Shown: piece by piece, positions 51,689 through 59,955 of the stretch | Position numbering within the stretch: position 1 is the stretch's first letter | Layout of the letters: each line of letters opens with the position of its first letter | From: Phytomonospora sp040655735 | GTDB taxonomy: Bacteria; Actinomycetota; Actinomycetes; Mycobacteriales; Micromonosporaceae | Assembly (NCBI RefSeq): GCF_040655735.1 | Contig: NZ_JBFAKK010000002.1 | Coordinates: 62,001 to 126,000 of the forward strand | DNA: 64,000 nucleotides | Reading direction: 5' to 3' | Notes under the pieces: model-generated | What the model was told of the DNA's origin: nothing | Databases searched by the model: none | Seen by the model: the letters and a program-made list of their open reading frames with translations, nothing else | Position numbers and translations under genes: made by a program

Positions 51689-51876
51689 AAGATCCTCCTC
51701 AACCGGGCGTCGACCTCAGCATGACACCCCGTGCGGCCCGCGCACAGGGGCAACCACACGGACTCCCACCCTTGCCCGAAAGGGCGAACGACCCTGCTCC
51801 GTCGCCCGCATCCCGCGACCTGACACCCGGCCCACCACCGGGGGACAGTGCCAGAACACGGCTATGGGGAGCAGCG

Positions 51877-53412
51877 ATGGCGATTGTCTGCCGTAATTGC
51901 GGGCGGCAAAATCCAGACGACGCGCAGTTCTGCGCCAACAACGACTGCGGCGTGTTCCTCGACTGGGACCGCGGCGACGGCACACCACCACCGGTGCGCG
52001 GCGGAACGGGCATCCCGAGACCGCCGAGCGAGGCCCAGCAGGCCGCCGCCGCGGCGAGCCTGTCCGACAGCGCGCTCGCCGTCCAGCCCGGCGAGACCGT
52101 CGCGACCACCGTCACCGTCCACAACGCCGGCAGCCAGGTCGAGGAGTTCGTCATCCTCGTCATCGGCCCCGCCGCGGCCTGGGCCACCGTCGAACCCGAC
52201 CGCCTGTCGATCTACCCGGGCCAGCGCGCCGAGGCGACCGTCCGCATCAGCCCGCCGAGACGGCCCGAGACCTCACCGGGCAACGCCTGGTTCACCGTCC
52301 GCGCCGCCTCGACCCTCCACCGCGGACTCACCGCCGACGTCCAGGCCACCGTCGAGGTCGGCGAGTACCGCGAACTCGTCGCCACGCTCCAGCCGCAGCG
52401 CGGCAGCGGGCGCGGCGCGACCCGCCACGTCGTCGACATGCTCAACACCGGCAACGTCATCGAGGCCGTCCGGCTCACCGGCACCGACCCCACCGGGCAG
52501 ATCCGCTTCGACCTCCCCGCCGACGAGAGGGCCGTCCCACCGGGGCAGCAGCGCGTGATGTTTCACGTGAAACCACCCGGAAAGCTCACCGGCCGCGCCC
52601 AGAACCTCCCCTTCAGCGTCATCGTCAGCCCCCGCGACCCGACCCCGGCCATCCGCCTCGACGGTGACCGCGAGGTCGTCCCCTTCATCGCCGGCTGGGT
52701 CCCCAAGGTCGCCGCCGGCCTCGCCGCCGTGGCCGTCGTCGCCTCCATCGGCCTCATGTGGATCCGCCCCCAGCTCATGGGCGAGGCCCTCCCCGACAAC
52801 TCGGCCGCCCCCTCGTCGGGCCCGCCCGCGCCGAGCGCGAAGGGCTCCGACGCAGCCTCGAAGGAACCCGAGAAGACCGAGGAGCCCACCCCCACGCCGG
52901 AGCCGAAGCCCGAGTTCCACCCGCCCGTCCTCGAACCCGAGGACTGCATCGACTACGACCCCGACGGCCTCACCGTCGTCGACCTCGGCGCCGACGGCTG
53001 GCGCCTGGAGGACAACGGCAACCTCCTCACGCTCTACGACAACCAGGACGACGCCCTGCGCGGCCTCGACCTCGCCCGCCACCACGACCGCTTCTGCTTC
53101 ATCGGGCGCGGCAACGCCCGCCCCGACCCGCAGCAGTTCATCTACGAGTACTGGCTCGGCGAAGGCACCAGCGACAGCGACGTCAACGAGGACACGTGCG
53201 TCACCTACGACTCCGACGCCGTCCGCTACGAGGCCAGCGGCGACACGTTCTCCGTGTACGCCGCCGACCAGCCGCTGATGCTGCTCGACAACGAACTCGA
53301 CGCCCAGAACGCCGTCCGGCTCGCCGACGCCTACTCGAAGATGTGCACGATCGGGTACTGGAACAGCCGCGCGGACTACTACTCGTACCTGACGTACTTC
53401 TGGCTTCCGTGA
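51877..53412 (+). CDS. Zinc-ribbon/Ig membrane protein with two Cys-paired C-terminal repeats, CIS-associated
   Basis: 511 residues from the ATG at 51877 (GGGGAG upstream). N-terminal zinc ribbon (CRNCGRQNPDDAQFCANNDC); two Ig-like domains (LAVQPGETVATTVTVHNAGSQVEEF...WATVEPDRLSIYPGQRAEATV, then a second near VVDMLNTGNVIEAVRLTG); membrane helix (VAAGLAAVAVVASIGLMWI); Pro/Glu linker. The two C-terminal repeats of ~70 residues start at DCIDYDPDG (Cys357...Cys407) and DTCVTYDSD (Cys441...Cys490). Each has a Cys pair ~50 apart, likely disulfides outside the cell, and each ends near an aromatic YxYxW(L)G/P motif. It stands 111 nt upstream of the sheath gene, so it is the best candidate for a membrane receptor of the injection system (inference). 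Confidence 0.85.
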   Translation: MAIVCRNCGRQNPDDAQFCANNDCGVFLDWDRGDGTPPPVRGGTGIPRPPSEAQQAAAAASLSDSALAVQPGETVATTVTVHNAGSQVEEFVILVIGPAAAWATVEPDRLSIYPGQRAEATVRISPPRRPETSPGNAWFTVRAASTLHRGLTADVQATVEVGEYRELVATLQPQRGSGRGATRHVVDMLNTGNVIEAVRLTGTDPTGQIRFDLPADERAVPPGQQRVMFHVKPPGKLTGRAQNLPFSVIVSPRDPTPAIRLDGDREVVPFIAGWVPKVAAGLAAVAVVASIGLMWIRPQLMGEALPDNSAAPSSGPPAPSAKGSDAASKEPEKTEEPTPTPEPKPEFHPPVLEPEDCIDYDPDGLTVVDLGADGWRLEDNGNLLTLYDNQDDALRGLDLARHHDRFCFIGRGNARPDPQQFIYEYWLGEGTSDSDVNEDTCVTYDSDAVRYEASGDTFSVYAADQPLMLLDNELDAQNAVRLADAYSKMCTIGYWNSRADYYSYLTYFWLP

Positions 53413-53523
53413 GTGCCTGTTCGGGCACATAAAGATTCCCCCACACACCGTCCGGCGGCTTGTGTCGAACAAGGGGGGCGCACCGCACGATCAACGCGAG
53501 GACACCTAGACGCAGGAGGCAGC

Positions 53524-55050
53524 ATGCCTACGTACTTGTCGCCAGGCGTGTACATCGAGGAGACGGAGGCCGGATCACGGCCTATCGAAGGCGTGGGCAC
53601 CGCGGTGGCCGCTTTCCTCGGGTTCGCGACGCAGGGCCCGTACAACACCCCCACCCTGGTGAGCAACTGGAGCCAGTTCACGCAGACCTTCGGTGACTTC
53701 GCGCCCGACTGCTACCTGGCCCACGCGGTGTACGGGTACTTCCTCAACGGCGGCGGAAACTGTTACATCGTGCGCATCGGGGGCAACGGCTCCTCCGGTG
53801 ACGGCGCGCCGGACGTGACCGGCCCGCAGGCGATCGTCGGCAACTACCGCGTCCGCGGGAAGGAACTGCCCGCCGGGACCCGCGTCTCGGTCCAGTTCGC
53901 CGAGCCGACCGGTGAGGACAAGCCCGCCGACCGCTTCACCATCCGGGTCACCCGCGACGACCGCGTCGTGGAGACCTTCGAGAACCTGACCTTCAAGCGC
54001 GGCAAAGAGAACGCCGTCAAGGTCGTCGCCGAGCAGTCGCAGGTCATCACCCTCGAAGAGACCCAGACGATCACCACGGCCCCCGCGGCCGGGACCGTCC
54101 AGCTCATCGAACCCGCCGCGACGCCCGCCCTCCCGGCCCAGATCGTCACCGACGACTACGTCGGCGACGCCTCCGACCGCTCCGGCGTCGGCGGCCTTGA
54201 GGCCATCGACGAGGTCACCATGGTCGCCGTACCGGACCTCATGAGCGCCTACCTGCGCGGCGCGGTGGACCTGGAGACGGTCAAGGCCGTCCAGCTCGCC
54301 GTCATCGCGCACTGCGAGATGATGGGCAACCGGGTCGCCGTGATCGACCCGCCGCCGGCGATGAACCCGCAGCAGATCAAGGACTGGCGCGTCGACCTCG
54401 CCGGCTACGACTCGAAGTACGCCGCCCTCTATTACCCGTGGGTCAAGGTCTTCGACCCCGCGTCCGGCACGAACGAGTTCGTCCCGCCCTCCGGCCACAT
54501 GTCGGGCGTGTGGGCGCGGACCGACGCGGCGCGCGGCGTGCACAAGGCGCCCGCCAACGAGATCGTGCGCGGCGCGGTGATGCTGGAGACGCACCTGACC
54601 CGCATCGAGCAGGAGCTGCTGAACCCGATCGGGATCAACTGCATCCGGGCCTTCCCCGGCCGCGGCATCCGGATCTGGGGAGCGCGGACGCTGTCGAGCG
54701 ACCCCGCGTGGCGCTACCTGAACGTGCGCCGGCTCTTCAACTACCTCGAGGAGTCGATCCTGGCCGGGACCCAGTGGGTCGTGTTCGAACCGAACGACGA
54801 CGCCCTGTGGTCGCGGATCCGCCGCACGATCAGCGCCTTCCTCGTCAACGAGTGGCGCAAGGGCGCCCTGTTCGGGCTCACCCCCGACGAGGCCTTCTAC
54901 GTCAAGTGCGACCGAGAGACCAACACCGCCGAGAGCATCGACGCCGGACAGGTCATCTGCGAGGTCGGCGTGGCGCCGGTCAAGCCGGCCGAGTTCGTCA
55001 TCTTCCGGCTGTCGCAGTTCTCCGGTGGCACCAGCGAGGTCAGCGAGTAA
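53524..55050 (+). CDS. Contractile injection system sheath protein
   Basis: 508 residues. It starts MPTYLSPGVYIEETEAGSRPIEGVGT, the near-universal N-terminus of phage-tail-like sheath proteins (Afp2/Cis2 family), preceded by AGGAGG. The middle (~residues 100-240) is a variable insertion domain (GTRVSVQFAEPTGEDKPADRFTIRVTRDDRVVETFENLTF). The C-terminal half is conserved: RVAVIDPPPAM, WRVDLAGYDSKYAALYYPWVKVFDP, GVWARTDAARGVHKAPANEIVRGA, IRIWGARTLSSDPAWRYLNVRRLFNYLEESI, FLVNEWRKGALFGLTPDEAFYVKCDRE. It contracts to drive the tube. Only one sheath gene is seen here. First structural gene of the operon. Confidence 0.96.
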   Translation: MPTYLSPGVYIEETEAGSRPIEGVGTAVAAFLGFATQGPYNTPTLVSNWSQFTQTFGDFAPDCYLAHAVYGYFLNGGGNCYIVRIGGNGSSGDGAPDVTGPQAIVGNYRVRGKELPAGTRVSVQFAEPTGEDKPADRFTIRVTRDDRVVETFENLTFKRGKENAVKVVAEQSQVITLEETQTITTAPAAGTVQLIEPAATPALPAQIVTDDYVGDASDRSGVGGLEAIDEVTMVAVPDLMSAYLRGAVDLETVKAVQLAVIAHCEMMGNRVAVIDPPPAMNPQQIKDWRVDLAGYDSKYAALYYPWVKVFDPASGTNEFVPPSGHMSGVWARTDAARGVHKAPANEIVRGAVMLETHLTRIEQELLNPIGINCIRAFPGRGIRIWGARTLSSDPAWRYLNVRRLFNYLEESILAGTQWVVFEPNDDALWSRIRRTISAFLVNEWRKGALFGLTPDEAFYVKCDRETNTAESIDAGQVICEVGVAPVKPAEFVIFRLSQFSGGTSEVSE

Positions 55051-55080
55051 TCCCCCAGCAGCAGAAAGGCAGGCGCGAAC

Positions 55081-55527
55081 ATGGCTCTTCCGGACCTTGA
55101 CTCCTCGGTCGGTCACTCCTTCGGTTGCGAGATCGACGGGATCGTCATCAAGCACATCACCGAGGTGAGCGGCCTGAAGATGGAACAGGACGTCATCGAC
55201 CTCAAGCAGAACACCATGGACGGCAAGTTCGTGATCAAGAAGCTGCCGGGCCGCCCGAAGGCCGGCGAGGTCACCCTGACCCGCGGTCTGACCGGCGACA
55301 ACAGCTTCGAGAAGTGGATCGAGTCGGCGCACTTCGGGAAGATGAGCGACGCCCGCAAGGGCGGCGCGATCATCGTCTACGACTACGAGGGCACGCCCAT
55401 CAAGCGGTACACGCTGGTCAACGCCTGGCCCAAGAGCCTGGAGATCGGCGCCCTCAAGGCCGGTGACACCTCGGTGCTGACCGAGAAGCTCGTGATCACC
55501 TACGAAGAGATGAAACCGGCCGCCTGA
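55081..55527 (+). CDS. Contractile injection system inner tube protein (gp19/Cis1 family)
   Basis: 148 residues. SSVGHSFGCEIDGIVIKHITEVSGLKMEQDVIDLKQNTMDGKFVIKKLPGRPKAGEVTLTRGLTG is the standard tube fold; SFEKWIESAHFGKMSDARKGGAIIVYDYEGTPIKRYTLVNAWPKSLEIG completes it. Hexamers stack inside the sheath. The stop TGA overlaps the next ATG (TGATG). Confidence 0.96.
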   Translation: MALPDLDSSVGHSFGCEIDGIVIKHITEVSGLKMEQDVIDLKQNTMDGKFVIKKLPGRPKAGEVTLTRGLTGDNSFEKWIESAHFGKMSDARKGGAIIVYDYEGTPIKRYTLVNAWPKSLEIGALKAGDTSVLTEKLVITYEEMKPAA

Positions 55528-55973
55528 TGCGACGCACCAACACCGCCACCCAGCAGCCGCCGTCCATCGTGGACGACGAGCCGGACGTTGCCGTCCGCGA
55601 GCCGATGCGCACCGAATTCGCCTTCACCCTGCCACGCGGGTACGTCGACGACTCCGGAACCGTGCACCGCAGCGGGATCATGCGCCTGGCGACTGCCCGC
55701 GACGAGCTCGTCCCCCTGCGCGACGACCGCGTCCGGGAGAACTCCGCGTACCTCACGGTGGTGCTGCTGGCGCGAGTCATCACGAGCATCGGGACGGTCA
55801 CCGATGTTCACGTCGGTGTCGTCGAGAACCTCTTCGCCGCCGACCTGGCGTTCCTGCAGGACATGTACCGGCAGATCAACAGCGAAGGGCACACCCGGGC
55901 GGCGGTCCGCTGCCCCGAGTGCGCGCACAACTTCGAGGTGGACCTGTCAGGCAGCCGCCTGGGGGAATCATGA
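55527..55973 (+). CDS. Small tail-assembly-chaperone-like protein with C-terminal zinc-knuckle
   Basis: 148 residues. The N-terminus is disordered, then TEFAFTLPRGYVDDSGTVHRSGIMRLATARDELVPLRDDRVRENSAYLTVVLLARVITSIG and NLFAADLAFLQDMYRQINSE. It ends with CPECAHNFEVDL, a partial zinc-binding CxxCxH motif. Position after the tube gene and the phrase HRSGIMRLAT...L.D.RV.EN match a conserved small gene of actinobacterial injection loci and of phage tail assembly proteins. It may chaperone tube or baseplate assembly. It overlaps the previous stop by 1 nt and the next start by 4 nt. Confidence 0.85.
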   Translation: MRRTNTATQQPPSIVDDEPDVAVREPMRTEFAFTLPRGYVDDSGTVHRSGIMRLATARDELVPLRDDRVRENSAYLTVVLLARVITSIGTVTDVHVGVVENLFAADLAFLQDMYRQINSEGHTRAAVRCPECAHNFEVDLSGSRLGES

Positions 55974-56128
55974 CGTACGCGACCGACCGGCTGCACGCGG
56001 AGATCGCGTACGTCGCCTACCACTTCCACTGGGCCCTCGACGACATCCTCGACCTGGAGCACGCCGACCGGCTCGAGTACGTCAACCAGATCGCGGGCCT
56101 CAACACGCGGGTCAACGGGGGGCGGTGA
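55970..56128 (+). CDS. DUF6760-like short injection-system protein
   Basis: 52 residues: TDRLHAEIAYVAYHFHW, then LDDILDLEHADRLEYVNQIAGLN. Short proteins of this pattern (DRLWEEVAYVAYHFHW...LEHxDR) lie right after the chaperone-like gene in actinobacterial contractile injection clusters and in some phages. All helix, soluble. The ATG overlaps the preceding stop (ATGA). Function unknown; it may continue the preceding reading frame's role, like the split assembly chaperones of phage tails (inference). Confidence 0.85.
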   Translation: MTYATDRLHAEIAYVAYHFHWALDDILDLEHADRLEYVNQIAGLNTRVNGGR

Positions 56129-56131
56129 ACC

Positions 56132-58738
56132 ATGCGGTGGCCCTGGAGTCGTGACAAGAGCGAGGAACGTGCGGCGGAGCCGCCGTCACCGTCGCCCGTA
56201 CCACCCGCGCCCGTCGCGCGGCGGGACTGGCGGTCGATGCCGCCGGTCCAGCGCGTGCTGGGTTCGCACCCCCTGGTCAACCCGCCGCAGGACTTCGCGT
56301 CGGGCCTGACCACCAGGCAGACGACGGGTTTCCTGGCGCCGCTCGGGCACGCCGTCACCCCCGAGGCGCCATCGGGCGTCGTCGAGGCGATGCCCGTGCG
56401 AGGCGGAGACGTCGCCGACCTGCCGGTCGTGCGCGCCCTGCCGCCCGCGAGCCCGGCGTCGAGCAGGTCGGTCGTGCAGCGATGGTCCGACCCCTCCGGC
56501 ATGTCCGTACTGCGTTCGGTCCCGGCGGTCACGGAGCCCCCGGCCACCGCGGGCTCGGTCGAGACGCCCGACCTCCGTGAACTGCCGGTCGTCGAGTCCG
56601 CACCCGCCCCCTCGGCCCCCGCGCCGGCCCCGGCAGCGACCTTCGCGCCCGAACCCCCCGCCGAGACCACGTTCGCCGAGGCCACACCCGCCGAAACCCC
56701 CACCCTCGGCTCCACCCCCGACCTCGTCACATCGGTCACCGCGGCACCCCCGACCGCGACACCCGTCGGCGCACCCATCGTCCAGCGCTCGCCCGAGACA
56801 CCGGCACTGCCTCTGGTCGAGTCGCCCGCGGCAGCACCGGCGCGTCGACGCGGAGGACTCGGCCCGCCTCTCATCGCGCCCGACATGAGCTCCACTCCGG
56901 CACCGCTCCCACCGGCAGTGACCCCACAGATCGCCGCCCCAGCCTCCCCAAGGTCATTGCCGGTGGGGCTTTCCGTCAGCAGAATCGCCGAGGACGACGC
57001 ACCGACCCTGGGGGCGGCCAGCCCGGTCCCTTTGGGCCTCGGCGGCGGCAACGGGACGCCGACCGCTCCTGAGACGCCACCCGCCGCCATGCCGCTGGCA
57101 ACCCCGAGCGCGACGACCCCCGGGTCGGTACCGACGGTTTCCCGCCTGGCGAGCGGCGACAGCCCTTCGGCCCCCGCCATGGTTTCCCGCCTCGCCGACG
57201 GGCCCACGTCGACGCCGCTCACGCACTCCTCGCCGCCGGCTCAGCCGCCGTCGGCGCCGCAGCCCTCGCCGAGCCCGTCCGCCGCGCCCGACGCCCCGAC
57301 CCTCGGCTCCTCACCCCTGCCGCTCACACCGGCCGACGGCGCCGACAGCTCAAGCGCGTCCACGGGAACCTCCTCGCCGGCGACCCCCGCCGTCCAGCGC
57401 CTCGCGACCTCGCCGGCGAGCACTCCCCTCAGCTCGCCAACGACTTCGTCGCCCGCTTCCGCCTCCGACGGCCTCCCCGTCGTGACGGGCACCGGCACCT
57501 CGCCGTTCGGTTCGAGCCCCGGCTCGCCGAGCGGCGCGTCGTCGGCCTCCGCCTTCTCCTCGCCGACCACACCGGAGTTCTCCTCCGCGTCCTTCTCCGA
57601 CCCCACCTCCACGCCAGGGGCCACCCATCCTCCTCCCACTTCTGACGGTACGGAGGCGCCAGGCGTGGGTGTCGAGTGGTCCGAGCCGTCCCCTGTGGAT
57701 AACTCACCGGTTGTGGATAACCCGGAGACGCCGTCCGTCACAGCACAGCTCATCGGCGACCGGCCCCTCACCCCCGCGTCGGTGGCAAGCGACTCGGCCT
57801 CCGCGACTTCCCTCGGCGACAGCCCCGGCGGCGATGGCGCAGCGCTTCCACTCATCGACGGGAGCCCCGCGCCCGCCGTCCAGCGCTCGACGCTCAGCCC
57901 ACTGCTGACCTCGGGCACCGCCACCGGCACACCGGGCGGGCCCACCGTCGGCACCTCGGCCGCGTCGCTCACCGTCTCGCGGTCGACGGCCCCGCCGATG
58001 CCCACCGTCCAGACCGTGCCCACCCTCGGCGCCGCGCCCTCCCCGAGCTCCGCCTTTTCCAGCGGCTCGGGCCAGTCGGCCGGCGGTGGGAGCGCCCCCT
58101 TCGGCACGATGAGCAGCGCCTCGTCGGCCGCGTCCATGCTGACGCTGCCGGTCACAGGGGCCACCCATCCTCCTCCCACTTCTGACGGTACGACCCCCTC
58201 AGTCGTGGCTGTCGAGTGGTCGGCACCCTCGGCTGTGGACAACCGCGCGGTTGTGGATAACCACTCCGCCCCGGTCGTCTCCCGCCTCACCACGGGCGCG
58301 GCACCGGGCTTCGGCCCCACGAGCGGAACGAACGGCACCAGCGGCGCCAACGGCAGCGCGGCCCCCGGCAGAGCCAACGGCACCGCCCACGCCCTCCCCA
58401 CCGTCCTCCAGCGCACCGGCGCCGGAGGCCCCGCCACCCCCGGGTTCGCGAGGCAGCCCACCATGCCGATGGTCGCCGCCGCGCCCTCCACACTCCCGCC
58501 CCCCACCCTCGTCCAGCGGGTGGAGGAGGCGGCGCCACCGCCCGAGCCGCCGCCCGCCGCTCCGGCCGAGTCGGCGCCCGCGGCAAGCACCTCCGCACCG
58601 GCCGCGGCTGCTCCCGCGGCCGGTGCGGAACCGAGCGAACTGCTCGCGAAGTTGTACGACCCGCTGCTGCGTCGACTGCGCGCCGATCTGCGCATCGACC
58701 GCGAGCGCCGGGGCGCGCTGACCGATTTGTGGCACTGA
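56132..58738 (+). CDS. Proline/serine-rich disordered injection-system protein with recurrent V(Q/S)R motifs
   Basis: 868 residues, mostly low-complexity Pro/Ser/Thr/Ala. A short folded-looking start (MRWPWSRDKSEERAAEPP, then WRSMPPVQRVLGSHPLVNPPQDFASGL) and a conserved helix at the end (SELLAKLYDPLLRRLRADLRIDRERRGALTDLWH) bracket the tail. Through the disordered part a V-Q/S-R motif recurs about a dozen times (VVQRW, IVQRS, VSRIAED, VSRLASGD, VSRLADG, VQRLATS, VQRSTLSP, VSRSTAP, VSRLTTG, LQRTGAGG, VQRVEEA). Two ~45-residue segments are near repeats (GATHPPPTSDGT...VEWS.PS.VDN..VVDN). Known eCIS clusters often hold a large low-complexity protein here. Role unknown: tape-measure-like, scaffold or cargo adaptor are possibilities. 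Confidence 0.85.
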   Translation: MRWPWSRDKSEERAAEPPSPSPVPPAPVARRDWRSMPPVQRVLGSHPLVNPPQDFASGLTTRQTTGFLAPLGHAVTPEAPSGVVEAMPVRGGDVADLPVVRALPPASPASSRSVVQRWSDPSGMSVLRSVPAVTEPPATAGSVETPDLRELPVVESAPAPSAPAPAPAATFAPEPPAETTFAEATPAETPTLGSTPDLVTSVTAAPPTATPVGAPIVQRSPETPALPLVESPAAAPARRRGGLGPPLIAPDMSSTPAPLPPAVTPQIAAPASPRSLPVGLSVSRIAEDDAPTLGAASPVPLGLGGGNGTPTAPETPPAAMPLATPSATTPGSVPTVSRLASGDSPSAPAMVSRLADGPTSTPLTHSSPPAQPPSAPQPSPSPSAAPDAPTLGSSPLPLTPADGADSSSASTGTSSPATPAVQRLATSPASTPLSSPTTSSPASASDGLPVVTGTGTSPFGSSPGSPSGASSASAFSSPTTPEFSSASFSDPTSTPGATHPPPTSDGTEAPGVGVEWSEPSPVDNSPVVDNPETPSVTAQLIGDRPLTPASVASDSASATSLGDSPGGDGAALPLIDGSPAPAVQRSTLSPLLTSGTATGTPGGPTVGTSAASLTVSRSTAPPMPTVQTVPTLGAAPSPSSAFSSGSGQSAGGGSAPFGTMSSASSAASMLTLPVTGATHPPPTSDGTTPSVVAVEWSAPSAVDNRAVVDNHSAPVVSRLTTGAAPGFGPTSGTNGTSGANGSAAPGRANGTAHALPTVLQRTGAGGPATPGFARQPTMPMVAAAPSTLPPPTLVQRVEEAAPPPEPPPAAPAESAPAASTSAPAAAAPAAGAEPSELLAKLYDPLLRRLRADLRIDRERRGALTDLWH
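57615..57720 (+). repeat. Dispersed repeat copy A inside the disordered-protein gene
   Basis: Begins with a 38-nt block (57615-57652) identical to 58155-58192. TGACGG lies at 57643-57648. Two TGTGGATAA nonamers follow at 57694-57702 and 57712-57720, exactly 18 bp apart. Codons in the block (CAT CCT CCT, ACT TCT) are unusual for this genome. Confidence 0.75.
58155..58260 (+). repeat. Dispersed repeat copy B inside the disordered-protein gene
   Basis: Begins with the same 38-nt identical block (58155-58192). TGACGG at 58183-58188, then TGTGGACAA (58234-58242) and TGTGGATAA (58252-58260), again 18 bp apart and 51 bp from TGACGG as in copy A. Confidence 0.75.
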
Positions 58739-58751
58739 GAGGAGACCTCCC

Positions 58752-59192
58752 ATGACGCTGGCCGACACCGAAGCGGTGGCCGTGAGTTTCATCGTGAAGA
58801 TCGATGACGAGAGCCTCGGGGCCTTCAACTCATGCGACGGCCTCGGCTGCGAGTTCGTTATGGAGCAACGAGAGGAGGGCGGCAACAACGGCCAGATCTG
58901 GCAGCTGCCGACCCGCATCAAGTACTCCAACGTGAAGCTGAGCCGCCCGGTCACCAAGCAGAGCTCGAAGATCACCGCCTGGTTCGCGAGCATGGCCAAC
59001 GGTGTGAAGCGCAAGACGGCCACGATCGAGGCCCGAACCCTTGAGGGCACGGTGATCACGCGCTGGGCGCTCGTCGACGTCGTCCCGGTGCGCTGGACCG
59101 GTCCGCAGCTTTCGGCCGACTCGCCGAAGGTCGCCACCGAGACCCTCGAACTGGCCCACCACGGCTTCCTCGCGCCCGGAGCGGGTGGCTGA
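58752..59192 (+). CDS. Second tube-fold protein (Cis1b/Afp5-like tube initiator)
   Basis: 146 residues, AGGAGA upstream. VAVSFIVKIDDESLGAFNSCDGLGCEFVMEQREEGGNNGQIWQLPTRIKYSNVKLSRPVTK is a gp19-type tube start; TVITRWALVDVVPVRWTGPQLSADSPKVATETLELAHHGFLAPG ends it. Closely related tube paralogs in eCIS form the first layer on the spike rather than the bulk tube. It is less like the 55081 protein than typical twin tubes, consistent with an initiator. It comes right after the disordered protein and 1 nt before the LysM gene. Confidence 0.92.
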   Translation: MTLADTEAVAVSFIVKIDDESLGAFNSCDGLGCEFVMEQREEGGNNGQIWQLPTRIKYSNVKLSRPVTKQSSKITAWFASMANGVKRKTATIEARTLEGTVITRWALVDVVPVRWTGPQLSADSPKVATETLELAHHGFLAPGAGG

Positions 59193-59193
59193 C

Positions 59194-59955
59194 ATGACTT
59201 CACCGGTCACCTTCACCTCCGCGGGCGGCGGTGGTGGCGGCGGAACGCCGTCCAGTCTCCAGCGCGCCTACCTGGAGCTTCGCGAGCCGCCGGCCGACGG
59301 CAGCACCGCCCAGCCCGGCGGCCCGATCGGGCGCATCGACTTCCAGTTCAACCCGAAGGAACTGAGCCTTTCCAAGAACGCCAAGTGGAAGCGCGACGCG
59401 CAGCGCAACGCCAAGAAGTCCGGTCCCCCGGAGTTCACCGGTTCCGACCCGGCGAAGCTGACGCTGGAGATGTTCTTCGACGCCACCGAGAAGATGGACA
59501 GCAAGGTGGTCCAGGCCGTCGAGAAGCTCTTCAACTGCTGCGTGCCGACCGACGCCAGCCGCCTGGCCAAGAAGGGCTCGCCGCCGTGGGTCATCTTCCA
59601 CTGGGGCCCGATGACCGGATTCCCTTCGTACGTCAGCAGTGTGACGGCGAAGTACACGCTGTTCACGCCCAGCGGCACGCCGGTCCGCGCGGTGTGCACG
59701 GTGAACCTCGAGGAGATCTCGGGTGAGCAAAGTGGACAGAACCCGACCTCCGGGTCGCGTACGTCCCGCCGCGCGCACATCATGACCTCCGGCGACACGC
59801 TCCAGTCCCTGTCGTACCGCACTTACGGCAACGCCGGGCTGTGGCGCGTCATCGCCGAGGCCAACGGCGTCACCGACCCGATGCGGATTCCGGTCGGCAC
59901 CAGGCTTCTCGTGCCCGCCGCCGACGAACTGCCCGGAGACGGCGATGGCCAATGA
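59194..59955 (+). CDS. Baseplate LysM-type protein (Cis7-like)
   Basis: 253 residues from the ATG at 59194 (a GTG at 59185 is possible). A Gly-rich start is followed by AYLELREPPADGSTAQPGGPIGRIDFQFNPKELSLSKNAKWKRD, the conserved core KLTLEMFFDATEKMDSKVVQAVEKLFNCC and PSYVSSVTAKYTLFTPSGTPVRAVCTVNLEEI. The C-terminus is a LysM domain: HIMTSGDTLQSLSYRTYGNAGLWRVIAEANGVTDPMRIPVGTRLLVP. It joins tube and spike/baseplate, with LysM as a protein-protein module. Its end overlaps the spike gene by 11 nt. Confidence 0.93.
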   Translation: MTSPVTFTSAGGGGGGGTPSSLQRAYLELREPPADGSTAQPGGPIGRIDFQFNPKELSLSKNAKWKRDAQRNAKKSGPPEFTGSDPAKLTLEMFFDATEKMDSKVVQAVEKLFNCCVPTDASRLAKKGSPPWVIFHWGPMTGFPSYVSSVTAKYTLFTPSGTPVRAVCTVNLEEISGEQSGQNPTSGSRTSRRAHIMTSGDTLQSLSYRTYGNAGLWRVIAEANGVTDPMRIPVGTRLLVPAADELPGDGDGQ

